A stretch of DNA of 64,000 nucleotides from Plotosus lineatus (GCA_024760905.1 CM045729.1:6010163-6074162), one strand, 5' to 3'; counted from the first letter of the stretch, positions 10,586 to 23,103 are shown. The notes: generated by a model not told the origin, from the sequence alone. Numbers and translations are program-made.

Positions 10586-11026
10586 TCATGCTTCATGCTT
10601 ACTTAGCAAAGCACATAAGATTTATAGACATGTAGAGATCCCACCGGTTCAACCCCTTCTACCTGCTTCCTGTTGTCCAGGTGTGTCCAGGTGTGGTGTG
10701 TGTAAGGCAGGGTCACGTCCTTGTGTGCGCGGATCAGACACCTCTGACCTCCCTGTCTTGGCGTTTCTTTTCTCAGGGATCAGGAGCACCAGCCCAGCCG
10801 TAGCAAAGGGTGATGCTTCTATACATTCATTCATCTATTCATTTTCTGAACCACATATTCCTAATTAGGGCTGCGGGAAGGCTGGCTGCCATCTCAGCCG
10901 ACTCTGGGTGAGGACAGGGTGCCATCGCAGGGCTAGCTTCTATACGTAAAGTGCTGTAAATGAAACAAAGCCGATCTTTGGTGTGCAGACCCTTCACTTC
11001 ATAAATAACTCTCTAATAATAGTAGT

Positions 11027-11712
11027 GAGCACGTCATCCTCACAACTTGAAGGTCCTGGGTTCGATACCCGGGCTCGGAGAGGGCGATTCTGAGTGGAGT
11101 GTACGTGTTCTCACTATGCTTGCATGGGTTTTTTTCAGGGTACTCTGGTTTCCTCCAACTGACCAAAATACATACGCGTTAGGTTAATTTTCAATGTACG
11201 CGTGTTGGCCCTGTAATGGTGTAGCGAGCTGTTCATGCCCTCGATGAGCCTGTGACTCGAACCCAGAACCCTTATTGCTGTGAGGGAGACGTGCTAATCG
11301 CTGCACCACTAATGTACCGCCCTTTAATTTATAATATATATCTTTTTTTAAATTACAAAATATATTCATACTCAGCAGAATGAACAGAAGCGTCAATCGC
11401 AGCGTGTAGCTGGGGTGGTTAGCACGACTTGCTTTGCTGCATGGAGGTCTTGGGTTCGATTCCCATACTCTGACGTTTGCATGTTCTCGCCGTGCTTGCA
11501 TGGGTTTCCTCTGGGTTCTCCAGTGTCCCCCTACAGTCCAAAACCATGCACGGTAGGCTAACTGGCTGTTCCAAGTCACAGCTGAGCGTGAGTGTGAATG
11601 GTTGCCTGAGTGTTGGCCCTGCAATGGCTTGGTGACCAGTTCAGGGTGTACCCCGCCTTCGCCCAGAGGTGCTACCTGCGACCGTAATTATGACTATGCA
11701 GTTTAGAAAATG
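11027..11712. mobile_element. cluster of three tRNA-like SINE copies
   Basis: Two + copies (about 11027-11205 and 11408-11712) and one - copy (about 11218-11325) share the block GGTCYTGGGTTCGATNCC, then GCTTGCATGGGTTTC, then TCCAGTGT/TCTGGTTTCC. This is the common fish SINE whose best copy is 42326-42660. Copies are diverged and truncated. Confidence 0.7.
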
Positions 11713-11861
11713 AACGATGAACAGAAGAGTACACTGGTTAACTTTTAACCGAGAACAGAGTCACAGCCGCTGATGGTGTTTATGCTTTTATTTATTTGTT
11801 TGTTTATTTTGTGGTGATTTCCCTGCTAATGTTGTACAGGGTGAAATTCCAGTATAGTTTA

Positions 11862-12430
11862 CTCGTTCATTTGCCGAACCACTCAATCCTATTAGGCTCA
11901 CAAGGAGACCGGAGCCTATCTCAGCCGACTGTATTCCGATGCAGCTGGGGTACACTTTGAACATTTCATCTGACCATCACAGGGACAACATGCACAACTG
12001 TTCATGCTTACTGTGGGGCAATCTGGACCTGGGCATGTTTCTTTGTACTGTGGGAGGAAACTGTAGTGCCCAGAGCGCTCGGCGCGGGCATGCACAGTGC
12101 CTCAGAGCTTCCCACCAGTAGCCCTTTAGACTGTTTTCAGAGTTTCGGTCGTACTTTGTGGAAATATGATGAGAAAATAAACTCAAACCAGATTCCCACA
12201 CGTCAGATTTACACATTTTAACCACAACAGAGACGGTTCAGGTGAGCTCGGCATCTTTCACTTTACACGCACTACATAAAGGTCATGAATATTCATAAAG
12301 GTGACGTGTCCTGCAATGGCCTGGCGATCTATCCAGGGTGTACTGTACTCTGCATTCACCCAGTCGGCCGAGATGAGCACCAGCCTCCCCGTGACCCTAA
12401 TTCGGATTAAGTGATTCGGAGAATGAATGA
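11862..12430. mobile_element. degenerate SINE copies
   Basis: A - copy at about 11862-12115 (ATTAGGCTCACAAGGAGACC, ACTGTGGGAGGAAACTG) and a + tail at about 12303-12430 (CTGCAATGGCCTGGCG, ACCCTAATTCGGATTAAG). Both are too diverged for precise ends. Confidence 0.6.
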
Positions 12431-12862
12431 AATGAATAAAGGTAAAGTTCTCAGAAAACGAATCCCGAGTTCAGTCGCTCATCAGCGCTGGAGCTTATCT
12501 CAGTGGACGGGATGGCCCGTCGCAGGCCACCTTCCTTGTATTTTTTCTTCTTTTGTAACTGGTACCTGTTTATAGTGCTGGGTGGGCGGAGGAAAACTTG
12601 TGACTGAAACCTTGTCACTTAACCTCAATACCACCGGCCGCCGGAGACTCATCCAGAGTCATCGCGTCCTATGGAGCCAAAATGTGCACAAGATTTTAAC
12701 GAATAAAACCCAAAACTACAGCAGAATCCGAACAAAACACCATTTTTATGCTTCATTCTTTCTGTTTTAATGACGGAAACACCTGCTTCAAGCATTATCC
12801 ACCCTGCGCCGCACTCTTACGCCTGTTCGCCATCTTGGTTATTTATTCACTCATTGACTTAA

Positions 12863-13225
12863 CCCTTTAACGGCCAAATTATTTTTTGCAGTTAAAAAAA
12901 AAAAGTATCACTAATTTTTCCTAAACAAAAAGGCCTATACAAAAACCCCAAACACAAAATTATAAACAACAACAACAGTAATAATAATAATAACAATAAT
13001 AAGATAATCATAACAAATAATAACAGTCACAAATTCGTGAACAACACAATCCTGCACATTCAAGGTCATCTCAGCTGACTGAGGCATGTGGGAGGGACCA
13101 AGCTGTGTTGCATCAGGCGACGCCACAACAAGAATAGAACACTTGCGCAGCACTGAGTACAATGCCTCTAGTAGTTATTAGTATTTTTTGAAAGAGGACC
13201 ATATGGTCCTGATGGCATTAAAGGG
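12863..13225. mobile_element. piggyBac-type MITE (TTAA target duplication)
   Basis: A 363-bp element with CCCTTTAA at the left end and TTAAAGGG at the right end, flanked on both sides by TTAA (12859-12862 and 13226-13229). TTAA targets with CCCTTT ends are typical of piggyBac. No transposase is present. The interior includes a diverged AT-rich core. A partial inverted relative lies at about 19297-19410. Confidence 0.8.
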
Positions 13226-13235
13226 TTAATCGTAC

Positions 13236-13473
13236 GCCCGCTCTGGGTGAAGCTGGGGTACACCCTGAACAGCTCTCCAGTCCAGTGCAGCCCCCCCCCC
13301 CCCATGTTTTTTGGACTGTAGGAGGAAACCGGAGTACCCGAAGGAAACCCACACAAGCAAGCACGGGGAGAACATGCAAACTCCACACAGAAACACCACG
13401 AGCCTGGGAATCAAACCCAGTACCTTCTTGCGGTGAGGCAAAGGCATGCTAACCGCTGCGCCTCCGTATCACC
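13236..13473 (-). mobile_element. SINE, reverse orientation
   Basis: Contains TTTTTTGGACTGTAGGAGGA, AGCACGGGGAGAACATGCAA and AATCAAACCCAGTACC, the complement of the SINE family at 42326-42660. A C-homopolymer lies at about 13290-13302. Confidence 0.75.
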
Positions 13474-13769
13474 CGCTTGGTTAATTAGTAAAATTTAGAG
13501 GTCTCAGTGAATACGTGGTTACCATAGAAACATCAGCGTGTTGAAGAATTGATGGTTTTTGCATGTAGTGCTGCATCATTTTAAAGAGTTGAACTTATTT
13601 TCGTAAAATGGGAGGAAAGCGCGTCGTCCTCTCGGTGTAAACGCCTGAACCATCAAAACACCGTCATAAATAACCACCTTCACCCAGATCCACAGTCGAA
13701 TGTGTACTTCTGTCGTCAGGTTAAAATCAACAACGTAAATCACTGATGCTCTTCATCTTCCTCTGGCAG

Positions 13770-13899
13770 GGGGATCAGCAGTCGTCCATGAGCACACTGC
13801 ACTTCATCATCTGCTCACTGGCTGAACTTCACCATCCACCGTCATCCTGCTGCTCTTCTTCTCTCCACTCTTTCAATCCAATGCTCCATTTTGCGGATC
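13770..13899 (+). other. c2orf88: probable 5'UTR part of the smAKAP coding exon
   Basis: A pyrimidine-rich stretch ending CTCTGGCAG precedes position 13770 and looks like a splice acceptor. If it is used, 13770-13899 is 5'UTR. The upstream partner exon is not certain. One candidate ends at about 10340, where AAGAG is followed by a donor-like GTAGGT. This is inferred from splice-site consensus only. Confidence 0.4.
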
Positions 13900-14172
13900 A
13901 TGGGATGTGTGAAATCCAAGTGCAGCAAGACCTCTCAGGACTCCGGTACGGTAGAGAGGCCCGACAGCCAGGCTGGGAAGAAGCAGGGCGAGAAGGTCAT
14001 CCTGGTGAATTCGGAAGCTGGCCCAGACCCGGATACGTCGCAGGTCAACCCGGTTCTTCTGGACTACGCGCAGAGACTGTCGGAGGAGATCGTGGCTCGG
14101 GCCGTGCAGCAGTGGGCCGAGGTGGACAGTCGCTACAGTGACATCCCGTACATCGAATGTGACGTCCCGTGA
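13900..14172 (+). CDS. c2orf88: small membrane A-kinase anchoring protein (smAKAP, C2orf88 orthologue)
   Basis: A 90-residue protein that should anchor type I protein kinase A regulatory subunits to the plasma membrane. Seen in the sequence: the protein begins MGCVKSKC, which gives Gly2 for N-myristoylation and Cys3 (and Cys8) for palmitoylation, followed by a lysine-containing stretch. Residues about 52-73 form an amphipathic helix with hydrophobic positions spaced as in A-kinase-binding helices (LLDYAQRLSEEIVARAVQQW). The C-terminus contains DIPYIE, a conserved signature of the family. The length is close to the 95-residue human protein, which is also encoded in one coding exon. I chose the ATG at 13900 because only this start exposes MGC at the N-terminus; a TTG codon three codons upstream is in frame but would bury it. 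A splice-acceptor-like site at about 13769 suggests an upstream non-coding exon. The convergent HIBCH gene downstream matches mammalian synteny. Confidence 0.93.
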   Translation: MGCVKSKCSKTSQDSGTVERPDSQAGKKQGEKVILVNSEAGPDPDTSQVNPVLLDYAQRLSEEIVARAVQQWAEVDSRYSDIPYIECDVP

Positions 14173-15250
14173 AGGCCGTCCGATCGAGAAGGTCCAGGAG
14201 CGTGGCTCGGCCTGACGAAGCCCGGTGGAGTTTTGCGGACTCGCTGCTTGATGTGAACAGTGTTGGGAAATCTGTGAGCGTTTAATGTTTGTGTGGGAAG
14301 CAGCACTGGGGCAGCACTGAGACTTCAGTCTGTAAAAGCACAAACGTACAAAAGAAGTGCCGTCTACACGTCAGTACAACGGCAGGGTCCGGTTTATTTC
14401 ATTTTTCAGTAATCACTACGATGTGTCATGTCCAGAACCTGAACTTATACAGGCCAAGTGGAGCGTCTAGAAGCCAACGTGGCACTGACCCCCGAGCTGC
14501 TATAAATAATTCTAGAAGCCATGATCTCTGGGTTTGCTCGGAGCAACAGACAGCCATGGCGTCCGTATCTCTGAGGGAACCTTGTGGTTCCTCCACACTA
14601 AACCTATCTCCAGTCATTACGGCGTCCTGTTCAGATTACTTGATGTACTGTACGAGAGCCTTATTAAATCTTCACCACATGGTTTTGCAGAAGGCGCGAT
14701 GACGTGATTACACCACCAGAAATAGAAACAGTACAAGAAGCTCTGAAGGTGGGCGGTCCCACTGTGGTAGTGCCCACTCTGACATCATCACAGGGTATGT
14801 GGGTCAATAACTAGATGACGATGATGATGTCACAGAGAGTGTATTTGATGTCCAAAAGGGACACAGATTCTAGGCCCCTCCGCCAAGTGGCCGCTCCATG
14901 ACACGGTCGACATCAACAAACATTCTGCCGACATCATCAATCAGTGGTTCCATATCATCTAAAAAAATAAATAAAAAACAAACAAACAAAAAAACAAACG
15001 AGGATATTTTCCAACCCAGAATCTGGTTTTATTTGTTTCACCGTCACGTTGTGTGTAGTTGTGGACATTCTGGGTTATCTCACCTCAGGGTGAATTTTAC
15101 ATGAGCGTCGTAGAGGAGTAACTCCGGGATTGCGTCACGTCATGTATTATAAAAGCGCCATTACATCTCAAACCAAAGAAATTACTATTCTTTTTAATGT
15201 GAAGTGCAATAAGTTGAAACATGACCGACCGCATACCAAACTTCGTCAAA
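14173..15250 (+). other. smAKAP 3'UTR and downstream DNA
   Basis: This stretch holds no recognisable coding sequence. It follows the smAKAP stop codon, so its first part is presumably 3'UTR. A possible ATTAAA polyadenylation signal lies at 14663-14668. No repeat family is obvious up to the poly-T run at about 15260. Confidence 0.4.
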
Positions 15251-15420
15251 CTCAGTGTCTTTTTTTTTTTTTTTTTTTTTTAACGCTTGGTGCACGTAAA
15301 CATTCATTCATTCATTCGCCCAAACAATTAACACCACGAGGGGTTGCAGGGACGTTTGGGTTTATCTCTGTACACCTTGACCCGCTCACCAGTCCGTTGC
15401 GAGACCAACAGACAATCACT

Positions 15421-15593
15421 GGGGCAGCCGTAGCCTAACGGTTAGTGAAGCAGCTTTGGAACCGAACGGTTACTGGTTCGATTCCCGAACCAGCAGGAAA
15501 AATGTGTGAGCTGCACTTTCCCTTCCTCCGTATAAATGGCTGAAGTGCCCTTGAGCTGGTCACCGAACCCACAACTGGCTCTCCGGACACCTC

Positions 15594-15628
<35 letters not shown>

Positions 15629-15648
15629 CATGGTGAATGGGTTAAATG
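15421..15648 (+). mobile_element. tRNA-derived SINE (AACCAGCAGGAAAAATGTGTG family)
   Basis: GGGGCAGCCGTAGCCTAACG, then GGTTACTGGTTCGATTCC and AACCAGCAGGAAAAATGTG, ending with a GT array at about 15597-15627. Closely related to 9024-9236. Confidence 0.75.
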
Positions 15649-15667
15649 TATGTGGGATTAATACAGC

Positions 15668-15905
15668 AAATCAAAAAAATTCACACTCACACCGAGGGGC
15701 GATTTGGAACGCCAATCAACCTACTGTGCATGTTTTTGGACTGTAGGAGGAACCCGGGGAACCCAAAGGAAACCCACACAAGCCCAGGGAGTACATGCAA
15801 ACTCCACACAGAAACAAAAGGGCCCTACCGAGCCCGAGACTCGATCCCAGGACCTTCCTCCTGTGAGGCGGATGTGCTGATCACTACGCCAACATGCCAC
15901 CCACT
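15668..15905 (-). mobile_element. SINE, reverse orientation
   Basis: Shares GTTTTTGGACTGTAGGAGGA, ACATGCAAACTCCACACAGA and GACTCGATCCCAGGACC with the complement of the 42326-42660 family. Confidence 0.75.
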
Positions 15906-17440
15906 TACTTGTCTGGTTAACTACTGCTCACATGGACATGACAGAATCGGACCTGTTTAATCAGTGTAATCCGTCCATTCCTGAAATGCATATATACCCA
16001 TGAAAACCAAGTAAAAGTATCTCATTGGCTGTGATTGGTGGGCGTGTCCAAATATTTTACTGCAACTATAAATGATTGGTGTGAATAGAATGTGGGGATC
16101 AGGGCATGTTACTCAGCTACGGGTGGTCGGATTTCCCTCAGTGTTCCAGAACCTCGTCAGGAACTTAAAGGTTCTCAGATGGGATTCCCAGATTATTATT
16201 TTTATTATTTGATTAATTTTTTGTGGTTTCATTGATAATTAAAATTCTTTGATGATGATATTGTTGTTAATTATGCATTCAGTGGTACATCTTGTCTTTC
16301 TGCAGTTATCTAAATCAGCCAATCATGGAGCAGCGGCAAAATTATGCAAACTTACGCAGAACTCCTCGGACTTTCACACACTCAGCCATTTCTCGAGTCT
16401 CTAGGAACATATATAATCACTGTTTGTGTCCATGCGGAGGTGAAAAGCATCCGAGAACATAGCACATCAAACCTGGAAGTGGATGATCAATGAGCTCATC
16501 ATACTCATAAGGAATGCCAGTGGGGGGCGTGGTCAAAATAGGAAAATGTGTCGCGTTCGATTCGTTTATACTAACCGTACATACTTCCTACATCTGTGCC
16601 AGGTTCTCAGAGCATCGAACGTGGTTTCCTACTGTTCTTAGGGCGGCCAATCAGATCGCACCACATGCTAAACCCCGTTGTCAGTACGTCCCTCCACTTC
16701 TAAGTTTTGTGGTATACACATTGTCTACATTCGACAAGTTTCTGCCTTACTTGTACTACACCGAGTAAGTCCGTACTATATCTTGCTTACATCATTACTA
16801 CGTCAGTGCTGTAGGTACTGCGTCCTGACTTGACCATGTTTGCGATGGTTTTTTTAACATGTCCAAAGTTTGAATATATCACCATGGAGACGATAACATT
16901 GCCCTGCTGGTTCTTACTACTTTCCTACTGAAGCCAACCCAGTTTTTGAGGGCGTAGTAGAAACGTGGATAAGTGTGCAGAGGTTTGACTTTTTATCCAA
17001 AGTTCGTTCAGGATGATAATCACGAAGCCAAAACCTCGTAATCAGGAAAAGAATTTCTTGGATCATGTGATATGGAAGCTTGAAACAAACGTTCGTTTAG
17101 CAAGTGATTCTAGGTATAATTAGGGAATAAATTTTTGCTTGTACAGATCCGAGGGAATTGTTTGGTAGCGGATCCCGAGGTGGGGGTGTTGTTGCATGGC
17201 TTAACAGCCCCTCCCCCACACCCACTCCCGCCCTTGGGCCCCAAAGCAAAAGCTTCAGTTTTTTTTTTTTTTAATTATGAAATGAGAACTCTTGAGATTC
17301 CCTTAGTGAATTTTGGCATGTGATGTCGGTGGGAAAACTGAAATTGCCACAAAAATCACAATCTAGTAAAAGATTTTCTTGTTTAGGGCGGGGCAGCCTT
17401 CTGACCAATCCTGGGCACTGCAAACCACTTCTGCTTTTGT
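15906..17440. other. intergenic, nothing recognised
   Basis: About 1.5 kb of AT-rich sequence without recognisable coding or repeat signatures. The largest open frame (16514-16768, +) has no known motif. Confidence 0.5.
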
Positions 17441-17445
17441 CTATT

Positions 17446-17815
17446 ATTCATTCATTCATTTTCTGAACCGTTTAATCCTAATTAGGGTCACGGGAAGGCT
17501 GGTGCCCATCTAGGGAGCTGGATTGCTGATCACAAGGTTGGGGGTTCAAGCCCCACTATCATTGGGTTGTCTCTGCTGTCCCCTCAGTGCACTAACTGGG
17601 TTATCAAAGGCCGGCCATGTCTTTCACTGTCTATGGTGTGAGGTTCATGTAAAAGAACCATTGCTGGCTTTCGTCAAGAGGAGCTGCATAGCCAACAGCG
17701 TGTTTCTGCCTTGTGATGGCCCGGCAAGCCGTCCAGGGTGTACCCTACCCTTGCCCAGAGACAGCTGAGATGGACGCCAACCTCCGAATTAGCATTAAGC
17801 AGTTCATAAAATGAT
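17446..17815. mobile_element. SINE tail (-) abutting a SINE copy (+)
   Basis: 17446-17509 is the reverse tail (TAATCCTAATTAGGGTCACG). From 17510 a + copy follows with GATCACAAGGTTGGGGGTTC, TTATCAAAGGCCGGCC and GCCCGGCAAGCCGTCCAGGG. The copies belong to the family of 58767-59113. Confidence 0.7.
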
Positions 17816-17826
17816 GAGAATCAATA

Positions 17827-18980
17827 AAATACAATAACAAAAATTACAGCCACTGGATGGTTCTAAACCATAAACACTCTTGACCAGCACAATCTGCACT
17901 GCTAGTCGGGCATTTTCTTCACTGGGGCGGTGTGAGCTCGACCCGGTTTAACCAAACCGTTAAACATCCCTTTTAAACCCACCCATAAACTTTAAACCTT
18001 TCTATGGCGTGTGGTCTCGTGCTAATGGAATATTCATCGTGAGAAAACGTCCGGTTGTTTAGGTTAAGACCAGATTCTTGAGTAACAGCAAATCAATTTC
18101 ATGCATCAGAGTCAACGCGGTGATTAGATACTTGGATCCGGAATCACATCCAGATCCTCTCAGATCTTTCACACTATTTCCGCCGACTCAGCGAGTCTTA
18201 CATACAGAGCAGATCAGCTGAATTTATTCTTTATTTAAGCATTTATTCTCGCAAAAAGCTCTCAGGGCACCAAAGGAGGTCATATCCGTTTATTATTATT
18301 ATTATTATTATTTCTTATTCACCTGCTTCTGTTTCTGTCCTACACACACCCAGTAAACCGTACAGGAAGTCTCACCCTGATGTCACACCAGTACTGAAAT
18401 ACAGTTGGAAGATTTTTGTGGATTTAATGATGATTAAATTCTGTAAATGAAATAAACTGATTCAATGCATTCCGAGATCTGCGCTGTTTCTTTAAAAAAA
18501 TTAAATTATTTAATTTTAATCAATTATCACAAACACAGAGCTTCAAATTAAATAAAAAAATACTAAAAAGCTATAAATAAATACAGACTGCTCTAATACG
18601 GACCTGAAACAGGATCACCATCGAATCAAATCAAATCTGTTAGCAGGGTCTCTTTTGGTAAATGTCACACAGAACTATAATGTCAGGAGGATGAAATATC
18701 TCAACTATAATCTTACAGTGTGTATGTAGTATAGCAATTCCTAGCAAGTAGCCCTATTTACAGAACAACAATCATAATAATAATAATAATATTACTACTA
18801 GAAGTTACGCCACATGTTCTGCTTTCAGGTCCATTCATTCATTTTCTAAGCCAGCTGGTCCTAATTAGGGTCACAAACAGGCAAGAGCCTATCTCGACTG
18901 ACTCTGGGCGAGGGCGGGGTAGACAGCTCTCTGCTTTCAGACAAAGTTTTAAATTTAAATTTAAGCTGCCATTCCCTTTG
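17827..18980. other. intergenic, nothing recognised
   Basis: AT-rich DNA with a short TTA repeat at about 18290-18312 and an AAT repeat near 18777. A reverse SINE tail (CCTAATTAGGGTCACAAAC) lies at about 18832-18925. No gene is visible. Confidence 0.5.
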
Positions 18981-18984
18981 AGGG

Positions 18985-19260
18985 ATAAATCAATCAGTCA
19001 TCAATCACTTAATCTATCAAGTATCAATCATTGATCAACCTATGCTCAATCAATCAACCAATCATATCATCCCCTTGAGTATCATAAACTACCATTAGCA
19101 ATCAACTAATCAATTATCCAATAGATCAATCAAGAAATTAAGCAATCACAAACCAATATATAAATATCCATCAACATAGCATCAATCACTCAATCAATCC
19201 AATATCAATCATATCAAGCAATAATTATCAATAAATTATTAATCACGCAATTTACATTCA
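18985..19260. repeat. degenerate (ATCA)n-rich tract
   Basis: Many imperfect ATCA/AATC units such as AATCAATCAACCAATCATAT. It looks like an old simple-repeat expansion. Confidence 0.7.
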
Positions 19261-19511
19261 GGATGGAACTGCTGACCTTTGAATTATGAACCCATCATTT
19301 TAATCCTTTAATTCCAGCAGGACCATACAGTCCTCTTTCAAAAAATGCTAACTACTAGACGCATTGCACTCAGTGCTGCTCAAGTGTTCTATACTATACA
19401 GGGATCTCCCGGTCATGAGCGCAGCACCCTAACCACCACACCACCGGCCCCACTCATCAACCAAGTATCAATCAATAACTTATCAGAATAATAACACTGT
19501 AATAACATTAT

Positions 19512-19545
19512 ATAGATAGATAGATAGATAGATAGATAGACAGAC
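19512..19545. repeat. (GATA)n microsatellite
   Basis: TAGA units with a short CAGA variant, followed at about 19686-19720 by an AAC repeat. Confidence 0.9.
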
Positions 19546-19829
19546 AGATAGACGTATATAATTTTCCAGATATTTTATCCTTGTTTAAAGTGACACCTGT
19601 ACGAATCATTGTGCAGTGATTTAATGGAAGCAGTGTAGATCCATCCAGGATCAAATCTAGAGTCCATTAGTAATATTATGATGTCAAAACAACAACAACA
19701 ACAACCACAACAACAACAACAAATACCAGGGGCAAAGCAATCAGTAACCAATGGGGCAAGTCAGGATTTGCGATAATGAGGGTGATGAGTATAATGGGTT
19801 TCTTCCAGGCTCTCTAGTTTCAAACCTGC

Positions 19830-20815
19830 ACCTGCAATTATCATGGAATCACACTCCTCAGCCTACTTGGGAAAGTCTACGCAGGGGTACTGGACAGGAG
19901 GACCTGACTGATGCTTGAACCTTGGAATCAGGAGGAACAATGTGGTTTTAGTCCTGGCTGTGACACTCTGGACCAGCTCCATACTAGAGCGTCCTATAGT
20001 GCTAGATACTAGATGTTCCTAGAGCTGGCAGTGGAGTTTTCTCAATCTATCCATGATGTGTTTTGTGGATTTAGATCAGGCCTTCAACTGTGTGCCCTCA
20101 GGCTATCTTGTGGAGAGTACAGTGCACCAAACCTGTTGCTATGGATTATTCAGTCTCTATATCTCCAGAGGCAGAACTTGGTCTAGTTTGGTAACAACAG
20201 GTCAAATTCGTTTCCAATGAGGGTTGAAGTTTATCATGGCTATCCTTTGTCACTGATTCTGTGCATAATTTGAATGGACAGAATTTCTAGACTCAGCCGT
20301 GGTGTTGAGGGGCTCCAGTTTGGTGGCTATAGGATCTTTTTTTTTTGCAGATGATGATGTCCTTTTGGCTGCATCAATCCAGGACCTTCAGCTCTCATTG
20401 GAGTGATTTGCAGCTGAGTGCGAGGCGGCCAGGATGAGAATGAGCACCTCCAAGTCTGTGGCCATGATTCTGAGCTGCAAATGAGTGGAATGTACCCTTT
20501 TGGTATGGTATGAGGTCCTGTCCCAAATGGAGGAGTTCAAGTATGCCGGGGTCTTGCTCACGATTGAGGGAAGGATGACACGGGAGCGTGACAGCCAGAT
20601 TGCTGTAACCTCTCTGTAAAGCAGAACTTGTACCGGTCTGTTGTGGTAAAGAGGGAGCTGAGTTGCAGAGCAGAGCTCTAATTTCGAAGTTTATCTATGT
20701 TCCAACCCTCACCTATCCCCACAAGCTTTGGGTAGTGACTGAAAGAACAAGATCACAGATACAAGCTGAAATGATCCTAAAATGCATCTGAGAGTTTGCA
20801 TTAGCCTGCCTGAAA
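19830..20815 (+). mobile_element. decayed Rex3 retrotransposon fragment (RT region)
   Basis: This lines up with the middle of the Rex3 copy at 50103-53266. Shared blocks include GAATCACACTCCTCAGCCTA, GGGAAAGTCTACGCAGGGGT, GAGGAACAATGTGGTTTTAG, a FADD-like TTTGCAGATGATGATGTCC and ACAAGCTTTGGGTAGTGAC. It holds many stops and small indels, so it is older than the 50-kb copy. Both ends are truncated. Confidence 0.85.
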
Positions 20816-20933
20816 AAATGCTGACATATCATTTTATATAAGGAGAGATAATGGCAAAAATAAAAGTATACAGATAACCAAACAAACAAATAAAATACCG
20901 ACTTCTGAATATAATAAAGCTCAGCATATCTCT

Positions 20934-21127
20934 GGGGCAGCTATGATGTAGTGGTTATAGAAACAGCTTTGGGACCAAAAGGATGCTGGTTCAATTCCAG
21001 AACCAGCAGAAAAAATGTGTGGTGGTGGGGAAGTGAGCTGCACTTTCCCTTCCTCAACCTTCAAGGCTGAAGTGCCCTTGAGCAAGGCACCTAACTCCCA
21101 TCTGCTCTCTAGGTACCCACCATGTGG
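20934..21127 (+). mobile_element. tRNA-derived SINE (AACCAGCAGGAAAAATGTGTG family)
   Basis: GGGGCAGCTATGATGTAGTG, GGATGCTGGTTCAATTCC, AACCAGCAGAAAAAATGTGT and a conserved tail CCTTGAGCAAGGCACC. Confidence 0.75.
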
Positions 21128-21936
21128 TACATACCTCAGTGCATTTAATAAACAATACTTCAACCTTTTTTTTCAATGTCTGTGGGGAAATATTATTTGT
21201 GGTTATCTTTTTCCATGAAGAGGGTTTTAATAAGAATGGTGTGTTTTGATGAATATACATACAAGCTTTAATTAAGTTTGGGTTTAATTCCCGTTTAAAT
21301 AAACGTGTCTGTAAGACGGCTGCTTCATATCCAGTTGTCCTGCAGTCTGTAATTAGCATACAGTACATGAAATATGTAAAAGTGGGTGTAGTAAAGTACC
21401 ATGTGACACAGTATTCATTTTTGAGTCCTAACACTAACCTATGAATAACCTGCTGTATGACCTCGTTGAACGTTTATACAGTCAAATTCAAAATCCGGCG
21501 GATCTTAATATTTTAGCTCGGATTGTGCCACCTCGTGGATATATTAGATCCTACAGATGTACATAAAGATGCTTCTGAATACATTGAGCACAAACCAAAC
21601 CTAAAGCTAGGGATGACCAATCCTTTCCACAAAGGGAGGCAGCCACACCTTCCACATGCTTCAATCACTGACCTCAAAAAAAAAAAAAAGAAGAATCTTG
21701 ATTGGACATTCGTGTTTCAATTTTAAAGATGGGTGGCAGCCATCTTGGTGAGACCACCTTACTATTAGATCTCAAAATGGCACTACTAAAGGCCAACACA
21801 GCACAAAAGCCCTGAAAACTTTACTGCTGAGATCCAGAATCAATAAAATACAAACATAAATAAAATAATATGCAAATAATAATTTCCACAGATAGAAAAA
21901 AAGTTCAAAGGGATTTTCAAACAAAATGTATGTTCA

Positions 21937-22215
21937 GTTCAGTTTCTATAACCAATTAATCCTAATTAGGGTCACGGGGAGGCTGGCACCCATCCCAGCC
22001 GAGTCCAGAGGAGGGCAGAGTACACCCTGGACAGCTTGCAAGGTCATCGCAGGGTGGAAACACGCTGACGGCTTTGCAGCTACTCTTGTTAAAAGTCAGC
22101 AATGGTTCTTTTACATGCACCTCTCACCATAAACAGTGAGAGGCATGGCCGGCCTTTGATAATCCAGTTAGTACCACTGGGGGGGTACAGTGAAAAACTT
22201 GTGGAAAGTGGGACT
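21937..22215 (-). mobile_element. SINE, reverse orientation
   Basis: CCTAATTAGGGTCACGGGGA, GGTGGAAACACGCTGACGGC, AAAGTCAGCAATGGTTCTTT and CTTTGATAATCCAGTTAG match the complement of 58767-59113. Confidence 0.8.
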
Positions 22216-22239
22216 TGAACACCCAAGCCATCTTAAAAA

Positions 22240-23103
22240 TTCAAACGCGCCATTCAAACATTCAATGCACGAGCTTCTCTCCCATCAATGACGTTCAAAC
22301 ATCCCGCCCTGCTGACCTCCCATTGGTTAACAACTGAGTTGTCGTTCATGTCACCTTCACTCGAGCGCCATCTTGGACAGGTTCACCTGACGCCATCTTG
22401 GACAGGGATCCCATTGGCTAGGAGGGATGACGCAGCTACCTCCCATTACCTATTGTGAAGCTAAATCTACCATGATGCCTTTCGTGTAAAGGACAGAGTT
22501 ACTGTTGTTGTTTACTTTATTTCTTGACTCAGGCTTTTAACCTTCCATAAAAATCTGTAAGATTATAACTCTGCTAAGAAGACATGGCCAACACACGCAT
22601 GCACACACACGCGCGCGCATGCACACACACAAACATGGGTGCGTGCGTGCGTGTGTGATTTCCGGTGCGAATGAGAAGAAATGGGCTCGAGTGATATCAC
22701 AAAGGAATGTGGCCAAACCCGTCTACCATTGGTACGATATTGAAGCAGAAGGAGGTCTTTAAAAGGTATGCTTTTATAATTTTAAAGGGTTTAGGGGTAG
22801 TATTGGGGGCCTTGGAACCATTGCTGACTTCCGTAAAGAGGAGCTGCAAAAGCCATCAGCGTGTTTCTGTCTCTTGCTAAAGGGTTGTGACAGGAAGGGC
22901 ATCCGACGTAAAAACCTATGCCAAATCAAATGTGCGAATCAGATGTGCGCTGTGGCGACTCCTGAGAAAGGGAAAAAGCCGAAAGCACGGAAGGAAGGGG
23001 TAGTATTGGGTGCCTTGGAACAAATCACGGTTCGACTTACGAAAAATGCAGGATAAGAAAAAAGCTCTGGAACGAATTAATTTCGTAAGGTGAAGTACCA
23101 CTG
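22240..23103. mobile_element. Tigger-type MITE, left end degraded
   Basis: The right end reads TTCGTAAGGTGAAGTACCAC and TG, followed by TA. The interior shares AAGGGTTTAGGGGTAGTATTGG and the promoter-like GCGTGTGTGTGATTTCCGG region with 7839-8492. A fragment of SINE (about 22816-22880) is embedded, and a GC-alternating run lies near 22600-22655. Confidence 0.65.
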
